Made by a program: the position numbers and the translations under genes | Assembly (NCBI GenBank): GCA_020438915.1 | Contig: JAGQTR010000083.1 | Location: forward strand, 1 to 11,198 | DNA length: 11,198 nt | Source: Mycobacterium sp. | GTDB taxonomy: Bacteria; Actinomycetota; Actinomycetes; Mycobacteriales; Mycobacteriaceae | Direction: 5' to 3' | Part shown: one piece after another, positions 6,523-11,198 of the stretch | How positions within the stretch are numbered: the stretch's first letter is position 1 | Layout of the letters: each line of letters starts with the position of its first letter | The notes under the pieces: generated by a model | Database searches by the model: none | What the model was told of the DNA's origin: nothing | Seen by the model: the letters and a program-made list of their open reading frames with translations, nothing else

Positions 6523-7715
6523 AGCAGCGCGGTCAAGTTGCTGCCGAGAGTCCACGCCCCGGCGGCGGCCAATCCGGCCAGGGTGAGCACGCTGACGACC
6601 CAGAAGAACAGCACCCGCTTGGCTCGCTGGCGTGCCCAGTAGAACTCTGTGAGTTCGATTCCGGCGAATCGTCGCGCGGGCGGCTGGTAGTAGTCCCTGT
6701 CGTGGTAACCGCTGTCCTGGTCGTCGTTGCCGTCGTGCGGTGTCGGCGGCGTGAGCTCGGCACGGGCGAACGCTTTGGTCTGTCGACTCACCGGCGGACC
6801 CGTCGGCGTGAGCGCGGAGTTGTGCACTGCCGAGTTCCCCGGGGAGGGTACCCGGAAGTGGGGAAGGTGGAGTTCGTTGACGATGGCGTCGAGCTGCTCG
6901 AGCATCTCGGCGGCGTCGGTGAAACGCTGGGCCGGTTGGCGTGCGGTGGCCCGTCGCACCAGTTCATCGAATTGTCTTGGTACACCGCCGATTACCGTGC
7001 TGGGCGGGGTGACGTCGTTTTCCAGCCGCTGGTAGGCCACGGCCAGCGTGGTATCGCCGGTGAAGGGCGTGGCGCCGGTCAGTAGCTCGTAGACCAGCAC
7101 GCCGACGGAGTACACGTCGCCACGCGCGTCGGTGTCGCCGGTGCTCACCTGCTCGGGTGCCAGATATGCCGCGGTGCCCAGGATGACGCTGGTCGACGTG
7201 ATCTTGGCGTCGGCGACCGCGCGGACCAGCCCGAAGTCAGCGATCTTGACCTCGCCGTCATCACTGATCAGGATGTTCTCGGGCTTGATATCCCGATGTA
7301 CCAGACCGGCGTGGTGGGCCACGGCTAGACCGCCCAGCACGGGTCGCAGCACGGCGGCAACAGCATGTGGCGGCATCGGGCCGCGCTCGCGCAGCAACTC
7401 CCGCAGCGTGCCGCCCTCGATCAGTTCCATCACCAGGAAGACATGCCGACCATCGATTCCCTGGTCGTAAACCGCCACCAGCCCGGGATCTTTCAAGCGT
7501 GCCACCGCGCGCGCCTCGCGCTGAAAGCGGATCAGAAAGTGCTCGTCACCGGAGTAGCGTGCATCCATCACCTTCAGCGCCACCGGACGGTCCAAACGCA
7601 GATCGAGTCCGCGGTACACCGCCGACATCCCGCCGGTGGCGATCAACCGGTCTACTCGGTACCGGGCTTCCAGCACGGCCCCGGCGAGCGGGTCGGAGTG
7701 CTGGTAGGTCTGCAT
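6519..7715 (-). CDS. pknL: Membrane-anchored Ser/Thr protein kinase PknL
   Basis: This 398-residue Hanks-type kinase is homologous to M. tuberculosis PknL (399 residues). The kinase domain covers about residues 19-285: glycine loop ATGGMSAVYRG (26-36), catalytic lysine K48 in VALK, HRDIKPEN with D142, DFG with D160, activation-loop threonines T173 and T175 (KITSTSVILGT), and the P+1 segment YLAPEQ. A variable, charged juxtamembrane linker leads to one C-terminal transmembrane helix (about 367-388, VLFFWVVSVLTLAGLAAAGAW) with only a few residues outside, so there is no extracellular sensor domain. The ATG at 7715-7713 gives the same residue numbering as the M. tuberculosis protein and lies seven bases after a TAACAT -10 element; in-frame starts up to 7898 would cross into the divergent gene. 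PknL is divergent from its known substrate Rv2175c, encoded next door. Confidence 0.95.
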   Translation of the reverse strand: MQTYQHSDPLAGAVLEARYRVDRLIATGGMSAVYRGLDLRLDRPVALKVMDARYSGDEHFLIRFQREARAVARLKDPGLVAVYDQGIDGRHVFLVMELIEGGTLRELLRERGPMPPHAVAAVLRPVLGGLAVAHHAGLVHRDIKPENILISDDGEVKIADFGLVRAVADAKITSTSVILGTAAYLAPEQVSTGDTDARGDVYSVGVLVYELLTGATPFTGDTTLAVAYQRLENDVTPPSTVIGGVPRQFDELVRRATARQPAQRFTDAAEMLEQLDAIVNELHLPHFRVPSPGNSAVHNSALTPTGPPVSRQTKAFARAELTPPTPHDGNDDQDSGYHDRDYYQPPARRFAGIELTEFYWARQRAKRVLFFWVVSVLTLAGLAAAGAWTLGSNLTALL

Positions 7716-7722
7716 CGAACAC

Positions 7723-7728
7723 ATGTTA
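7723..7728 (-). promoter_or_regulatory. -10 element of pknL, leaderless arrangement
   Basis: On the minus strand this reads TAACAT, followed by seven bases and then the ATG at 7715. That places the predicted transcript start at the start codon. No Shine-Dalgarno is present, which supports leaderless initiation. Confidence 0.55.
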
Positions 7729-7747
7729 CGAGCCGACGTCGCTATGG

Positions 7748-7766
7748 CCATCCGGGCGCCGGATGG
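7748..7766. promoter_or_regulatory. 8-bp inverted repeat, candidate operator between pknL and the Rv2175c-like gene
   Basis: CCATCCGG (7748-7755) and CCGGATGG (7759-7766) are exact reverse complements separated by GCG. The centre at 7757 is almost midway between the minus-strand -10 (7723-7728) and the plus-strand -10 (7781-7786), so a bound protein would cover both -35 regions. Rv2175c is itself a DNA-binding protein, so autoregulation is possible but is only inference. Confidence 0.55.
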
Positions 7767-7780
7767 ACGCCGGGTGGACC

Positions 7781-7786
7781 TAGACT
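7781..7786 (+). promoter_or_regulatory. -10 element of the Rv2175c-like gene, leaderless arrangement
   Basis: TAGACT fits TANNNT and is followed by seven bases and then GTG 7794. Transcription would therefore start at the GTG itself. No Shine-Dalgarno precedes it. Confidence 0.55.
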
Positions 7787-7793
7787 CTGTGTG

Positions 7794-8198
7794 GTGAGCA
7801 GCATTCCGACTGCCGATGACGTGCTCGATCCCGACGAGGCCGTATATGACTTGCCCACGGTGGCAGGTCTGCTCGGCATTCCCATTACCAAAGTGCATCA
7901 GCAGCTACGAGATCGACACCTGGTCGCTGTCCGTCGCGGGGGAGCTGTCGTGGTACCCCAGGCGTTCTTCGGGGATACCGGACAGGTTGTCAAGAGCCTG
8001 TCCGGGCTGCTGGTCGTACTGCACGACGGGGGGTACGGCGAAACCGAAATCGTCCGGTGGCTCTTCACCCCCGACCCGTCGCTCACGATTACCCGGGACG
8101 GCTCGAACGAGCCGTGCCCTAACGCGCGCCCGGTCGACGCGCTGCACTCTCATCAGGCGCGCGAGGTGGTTCGTCGTGCCCAGGCGATGGCTTATTGA
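7794..8198 (+). CDS. Rv2175c-like DNA-binding protein, substrate of PknL
   Basis: This protein of about 134 residues is homologous to M. tuberculosis Rv2175c (146 residues), a DNA-binding protein with an N-terminal winged helix-turn-helix that PknL phosphorylates. The helix-turn-helix region is YDLPTVAGLLGIPITKVHQQLRDRH followed by the wing LVAVRRGGAVVVPQ; the C-terminal part (SLSGLLVVLHDGGYGETEIVRWLFTPDPSLTITRDG, and the final AREVVRRAQAMAY) is almost unchanged from the homologue. GTG 7794 was chosen because a -10 element lies at the right distance for leaderless initiation; GTG 7791 is one codon upstream in the same frame. The frame stays open upstream on the antisense side of pknL, but that stretch shows no homology. 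With this start, the N-terminal arm carrying the mapped phosphothreonine (Thr9) of the M. tuberculosis protein is absent. The 3' end overlaps mptA by 80 bases. Confidence 0.92.
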   Translation: MSSIPTADDVLDPDEAVYDLPTVAGLLGIPITKVHQQLRDRHLVAVRRGGAVVVPQAFFGDTGQVVKSLSGLLVVLHDGGYGETEIVRWLFTPDPSLTITRDGSNEPCPNARPVDALHSHQAREVVRRAQAMAY

Positions 8199-9738
8199 CC
8201 TTCGCAGCAATGGCTTCGGCCGCCTGCTCGGCTTTGGCGATCCAATACCACGCCCCAGCGGCACACGCCAGAGCCATGAGCACCCGCACCCACGAGTACA
8301 TCCCGTGCGCACCGTCGGGGTTCCAGATCACCATGATCCACGTCGATAGACCGGCGATCAGCGCGATCGCCCGCCGCGACTGCGCCAGTGCCGCGATGAC
8401 CGCCAACGGCCAGGTGTAATACCACGGCAGCGCAGCGGGCACGAACAGCACCACCACGCCCATCAGCAGCGCGATACCCATCAAGGCGTCGCGATCGGTA
8501 CGACGGAACCGCCACCACAGCACCGGAGCTGAGATCGCGATGGTCGCGATTCCGATGATGCGGGTGGTCTCCAGTACCGCATAGAAGTTCACCGGCGCGA
8601 AAAGACCGACCACTGCGTTGATCAGGTTCGCCGTCGCGGTAGGCACCGTCAGCCAGTTGATGATCTTCACCGATCCGGCGAGCGCGGTGAGCCAGCCCAG
8701 GCCGACTCCCGCCACCAGCGACATGACCGCGAATACCGCCACGAAGATCAATAGTGATGCGGCTGTGGCCACCGCGAAGGCCTTGGCCGGGGGGTAGCCG
8801 CGCCGATCTCGGAGGCCGCGCGTCCACACCCACACCATGAATGGAAGTGCCAGCCCTGCGGTCGCTTTCACTGCCACGCCCACCGCAATCAGTGCGACGC
8901 CTGACATGTGGTGGCCGCGAAACGACAGTGCGATGCCCGCCATCATCAACCCGACCATGAGCATCTCGTTGTGCACGCCGCCCATCAGGTGGATGATCAC
9001 CAGCGGGTTCAGCACGCAGATCCACAGCGCGGCCGCTCCGTTCGCGCCGACGTGGCGGGCTACCCTCGGTGCGGCCCAGATCAGTAGCGCCAGACCGGGA
9101 AGCATGCACAACCGAAGCAGCATCGTCCCGGCGACGACATCGTTGCCGACCAGCATGGTGACGAACTTCGCCACCAGAATGAACGCCGGGCCGTACGGTG
9201 CTGTCGTTGTCGTCCAGATCGGACTGACGTTGTCCAGCAACGAGTTCGGATTGTCGATCGGCCCGACGACATAGGGATCGAATCCGTCGCGCAGCAGGGC
9301 GCCCTGGGCAAGATAGGAGTAGGTGTCGCGGCTGAAAACCGGAACGCTCAGCAGCAGCGGAGCCAGCCAGAACCCGGTGGTGGCCACCATCGTGTATTCG
9401 CTGGCGGTGCGGTCGACGACCCGACGGCCCAGCCACAGCCAGGCCATCAGCATCAGCGCCACGCCGCCCCACAACAGCACCGAGGACAGCACCAGCCCGT
9501 GCCCGAACCGTAGCCAGGACAGGTGAATCGATTCCAGCAATGAGTCGTGCAGTTGGGTGCTACCCGCGCCGAGTGCGCCGACGGTGATCAGGACGGCACC
9601 GAGCGCGCCAACCAGCGCGGGTCGTGCCTCCGGTGCTAGCGTGAACTCCTTCAGCCGACCCAATTGCGGCAGGATGCATCGCGAAAAATGCTTTGGCAGA
9701 CCGTTTCTCGGGGTCTGGGCCGGTGCGGGCGTCGTCAT
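8119..9738 (-). CDS. mptA: Polyprenyl-phosphomannose-dependent alpha-1,6-mannosyltransferase MptA
   Basis: This 539-residue GT-C membrane glycosyltransferase is homologous to M. tuberculosis MptA (Rv2174, 516 residues). MptA extends the alpha-1,6-mannan backbone of lipomannan on the outer face of the membrane. There are about twelve hydrophobic segments. D138 in VFSRDTYSYLAQG, after the second or third of these, sits in the conserved loop expected to hold the catalytic aspartate. Long stretches are essentially identical to the homologue, such as NPLVIIHLMGGVHNEMLMVGL and AGSVKIINWLTVP. ATG 9738-9736 (MTTPAPA) follows the idsA2 TAG with a four-base gap and without a strong Shine-Dalgarno, so translational coupling is likely. 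The last 27 or so codons encode a Pro/Glu/Arg-rich cytoplasmic tail that overlaps the Rv2175c-like gene on the other strand; this tail is longer than and unlike that of M. tuberculosis. Confidence 0.95.
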   Translation of the reverse strand: MTTPAPAQTPRNGLPKHFSRCILPQLGRLKEFTLAPEARPALVGALGAVLITVGALGAGSTQLHDSLLESIHLSWLRFGHGLVLSSVLLWGGVALMLMAWLWLGRRVVDRTASEYTMVATTGFWLAPLLLSVPVFSRDTYSYLAQGALLRDGFDPYVVGPIDNPNSLLDNVSPIWTTTTAPYGPAFILVAKFVTMLVGNDVVAGTMLLRLCMLPGLALLIWAAPRVARHVGANGAAALWICVLNPLVIIHLMGGVHNEMLMVGLMMAGIALSFRGHHMSGVALIAVGVAVKATAGLALPFMVWVWTRGLRDRRGYPPAKAFAVATAASLLIFVAVFAVMSLVAGVGLGWLTALAGSVKIINWLTVPTATANLINAVVGLFAPVNFYAVLETTRIIGIATIAISAPVLWWRFRRTDRDALMGIALLMGVVVLFVPAALPWYYTWPLAVIAALAQSRRAIALIAGLSTWIMVIWNPDGAHGMYSWVRVLMALACAAGAWYWIAKAEQAAEAIAAKVNKPSPGHDEPPRAPDESAARRPGAR

Positions 9739-9742
9739 GCTG

Positions 9743-10822
9743 CTAGGCGGTCCGGTTCGCGGCCAACCTTGCGAGTTCGGCGATCCCCGCTTTGGCCCGG
9801 TCGTCGATGGGTGCGGTGTCGAGGATATCCAGCGCACGGCGGGACAATTTGTCGATCCTGCCTTCGACGGCTGCCAGTGCCCCCACCGACTCGATCACCA
9901 GGCAAACCTCCTTGACCTGCGAGTCGGTCAGCTCGGTGCCGATTGCTGCGCGCAGCAGCTTGGCTGCTTCCGGATCGTGCTTGTCGGCGAGCTCCACGGC
10001 CTCGGCCAGCAGGACGGTTCGCTTGCCGGAGCGAAGGTCGTCACCGGCAGGCTTGCCGGTAACTGCCGGGTCGCCGAAAAGTCCGAGGACATCGTCACGC
10101 AGCTGGAAGGCGACCCCCAGGCTGGTGCCGAGTTCGTGAAAGGCTTCCAGCACCTCCGGGCAGTCGGCGGCGGCGGCGGCGCCGAGCTGCAACGGCCGCG
10201 AAATGGTGTACGAAGCCGTTTTGTAGATGTTGACCGTCAGCGCAGCTGCGACCGTCTCGCCGCCGCTGGACTCGGTGAGGATGTCGAGGAATTGACCGCC
10301 GAGCACCTCGGTGCGGATCGCTGCCCACACCCGCTGCACGCGCCGGCGAGCGTCGGAGTCGATCTCGGCGGTAGCGACGATGTCGTCGGCCCAGACCAGC
10401 GCCAGATCGCCCAACAGGATCGCCGCGGAGAGGCCGAACTGCTCCGATGACCCGCGCCAGCTGTTGCTGCGGTGGCGTTCGGCGAATATCCGGTGCACCG
10501 TGGGCAGCCCACGCCGGGTGGCAGAGGCGTCGATGACGTCGTCGTGTACGAGCGCGCATGCGTGGAGCAATTCCAGTGCCGAAAAAAGTCTGAGCATCGC
10601 AGGGCTCGGCTCGGTGCCGGCCACCGCGCGCCAGCCCCAGTAGGCGAACGCCGGACGAAGTCGTTTGCCGCCCCGAAGGACGAATTCCTCGACCGCCGTA
10701 GTCAGTACCGCGTAATCGGCACCGATGTATGCGGCGTCGCGGCGGCGATCACGAAGATAATCGCGCAGCTGTTCGGTGACGGCCGCGGCCAGCTCGACGG
10801 CCGACGGTGCCGCTGCATCCAC
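9743..10822 (-). CDS. idsA2: Trans-polyprenyl diphosphate synthase (geranylgeranyl diphosphate synthase type, IdsA2)
   Basis: This 359-residue member of the trans-isoprenyl diphosphate synthase family condenses isopentenyl diphosphate with allylic primers in the cytoplasm. It is homologous to M. tuberculosis IdsA2 (Rv2173, 352 residues). GGKRLRP (51-57) binds the substrate diphosphate. The first aspartate-rich motif is HDDVID (D94, D95, D98), and the second is RDDVLGLFGD (D243, D244), where the fifth position is Gly, as in the M. tuberculosis protein, with D251 slightly downstream. Product chain length cannot be fixed from sequence. The GTG start at 10822-10820 follows a GAAAGGGG stretch about 13 bases upstream and gives an N-terminus a few residues longer than the homologue. 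It is the first gene of an apparent idsA2-mptA transcription unit. It could supply prenyl chains for the polyprenyl-phosphate sugar carriers that MptA uses, but that link is inferred. Confidence 0.93.
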   Translation of the reverse strand: MDAAAPSAVELAAAVTEQLRDYLRDRRRDAAYIGADYAVLTTAVEEFVLRGGKRLRPAFAYWGWRAVAGTEPSPAMLRLFSALELLHACALVHDDVIDASATRRGLPTVHRIFAERHRSNSWRGSSEQFGLSAAILLGDLALVWADDIVATAEIDSDARRRVQRVWAAIRTEVLGGQFLDILTESSGGETVAAALTVNIYKTASYTISRPLQLGAAAAADCPEVLEAFHELGTSLGVAFQLRDDVLGLFGDPAVTGKPAGDDLRSGKRTVLLAEAVELADKHDPEAAKLLRAAIGTELTDSQVKEVCLVIESVGALAAVEGRIDKLSRRALDILDTAPIDDRAKAGIAELARLAANRTA

Positions 10823-10885
10823 GCTCAGCGAGCACCCCTTTCTGTGCTTGTCCCAGTCGGTCCCACGCTGCCCTCACGTGCCTTC

Positions 10886-10913
10886 AGAGTAGAGCCTGTA
10901 ACCGAAGTTGTAA
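10886..10913 (-). promoter_or_regulatory. Promoter of idsA2-mptA
   Basis: On the minus strand, TTACAA (10913-10908) is a fair -35, followed by 16 bases and TACTCT (10891-10886), a TANNNT -10. Transcription would begin near 10879 and leave a leader of about 57 bases before the GTG at 10822. The -35 lies inside a TGTAAC direct repeat. Confidence 0.45.
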
Positions 10914-10914
10914 C
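10897..10914. repeat. TGTAAC direct repeat over the idsA2 -35 region
   Basis: TGTAAC occurs at 10897-10902 and again at 10909-10914, with a 12-base period. On the coding strand of idsA2 this reads GTTACA-N6-GTTACA. Spaced direct hexamers of this kind are the usual target of OmpR/PhoB-family response regulators, though their period is more often 11. The position over the -35 suggests a regulatory site. Confidence 0.45.
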
Positions 10915-10955
10915 AAGGTCAGGTGCACGACCCCGGGAATCGGTCCCCGGTCTGG

Positions 10956-11198
10956 CTACAGTGGCTGGTCCTGGGGTTCACCGACGCGTGCGGAACGGTC
11001 CCGATTCGCGTAGGCGAGCGCGCCGATGATGCCTGCGACCAGGAACGAACCCACCCCCAGCCAGATCGCTGCGCCGGTGAATGACCGGGCGCTGGGATCG
11101 GTGTAGCGCGCCTGGGCGTTCATCGTGCTGACGACTCCAGGCCGCAGTTTCCACTCGACGACTTCGGTGGAGATCTGATCGCCGTTGGTCGAGGTCAC
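10956..11198 (-). CDS. lppM: C-terminal part of LppM-like lipoprotein, 5' truncated by window edge
   Basis: The last 80 codons of a minus-strand gene end at TAG 10958-10956, and the gene continues beyond the window. The GTG at the very edge is probably an internal valine rather than a start. The visible part has a charged, beta-rich stretch (QISTEVVEWKLRPGVVSTMNAQARYTD), then SFTG and one transmembrane helix (about the residues AAIWLGVGSFLVAGIIGALAY) with a short basic and acidic tail. This matches the C-terminus of mycobacterial LppM (Rv2171), a surface lipoprotein with an extra C-terminal membrane anchor; LppM has been linked to phagocytosis and phagosome trafficking in M. tuberculosis. The position just upstream of idsA2 on the same strand supports the call. 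In M. tuberculosis, Rv2172c lies between lppM and idsA2; here only 133 bases separate them. Confidence 0.75.
   Translation of the reverse strand: MTSTNGDQISTEVVEWKLRPGVVSTMNAQARYTDPSARSFTGAAIWLGVGSFLVAGIIGALAYANRDRSARVGEPQDQPL

Noticed and set aside
7365..7793. In-frame upstream extension of the Rv2175c-like gene
   Set aside because: The extension is antisense to pknL, lacks homology to Rv2175c, and would run across the -10 element and inverted repeat. The leaderless GTG 7794 explains the start better.
7716..7898. Upstream in-frame starts for pknL (up to 7898)
   Set aside because: They extend into the divergent gene. ATG 7715 restores the residue numbering of M. tuberculosis PknL (K48, T173, T175) and has a correctly spaced -10 element.
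8192..9472. Minus-strand ORF of 426 codons in another frame of mptA
   Set aside because: It is an Arg/Gly/Asp-rich out-of-frame shadow; the mptA frame gives a membrane protein almost identical to the known enzyme.
10160..10195. GGC/GCC trinucleotide run
   Set aside because: It simply encodes the poly-alanine stretch after RPLQLG in IdsA2, also present in the M. tuberculosis protein.
9557..10450. Long plus-strand ORF (297 codons) antisense to idsA2 and the start of mptA
   Set aside because: It is a shadow of two well-conserved genes in GC-rich DNA. Its translation is low-complexity, rich in Gly, Arg and Val, with no recognisable domain.
10929..10952. GACC...GGTC plus GGG/CCC pairing downstream of lppM as a terminator
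   Set aside because: The stem is interrupted by a two-base bulge, there is no T-tract, and several alternative pairings are equally likely, so I did not list it as a feature.

Overview
The window is high-G+C actinobacterial DNA whose genes and gene order match a conserved chromosomal block of Mycobacterium, corresponding to M. tuberculosis Rv2171 to Rv2185c and shown here in reverse orientation. The species cannot be named from the sequence. The extra or missing genes relative to M. tuberculosis suggest a non-tuberculous, probably fast-growing, mycobacterium. Equivalences to M. tuberculosis genes come from remembered protein sequences, not from a search.

Layout. Plus strand 1-2917: the end of a SRPBCC (TB16.3-like) protein, an ArsA/GET3-type ATPase (Rv2184c-like), a small cysteine-containing protein (Rv2183c-like), then an sn-glycerolipid acyltransferase (Rv2182c/PlsM-like). 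Minus strand 2932-4230: the GT-C alpha-1,2-mannosyltransferase of the Rv2181/MptC type. Plus strand 4313-6494: a small membrane ORF with disturbed reading frame, the DEDDh exoribonuclease Rv2179c, and class II DAHP synthase AroG. Minus strand 6519-7715: the Ser/Thr kinase PknL. Plus strand 7794-8198: the PknL substrate and DNA-binding protein Rv2175c. Minus strand 8119-11198: lppM (C-terminus only), idsA2 and mptA.

How the genes fit together. Several products serve envelope glycolipids. IdsA2 makes polyprenyl diphosphates; MptA elongates the alpha-1,6-mannan backbone of lipomannan/LAM; the Rv2181-type enzyme adds alpha-1,2 branches; the PlsM-type acyltransferase feeds phospholipid synthesis. 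AroG starts the shikimate pathway. PknL and Rv2175c form a kinase-substrate pair read divergently from a 78-bp spacer.

The most interesting signals lie in the intergenic DNA. Two divergent promoter regions (4231-4312 and 7716-7793) each have an inverted repeat close to midway between opposed -10 elements, where it would cover both -35 regions. Four to five genes appear to be leaderless or nearly so. A 10-bp hairpin sits just before the ribosome binding site of the acyltransferase, and a TGTAAC direct repeat overlaps the idsA2 promoter. Two places look frame-disturbed: the 5' end of the ArsA-like ATPase, whose P-loop lies upstream of every usual in-frame start codon, and the small membrane ORF before Rv2179c. 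I saw no tRNA, rRNA, CRISPR array or mobile element, and no gene-free stretch of 300 bases.
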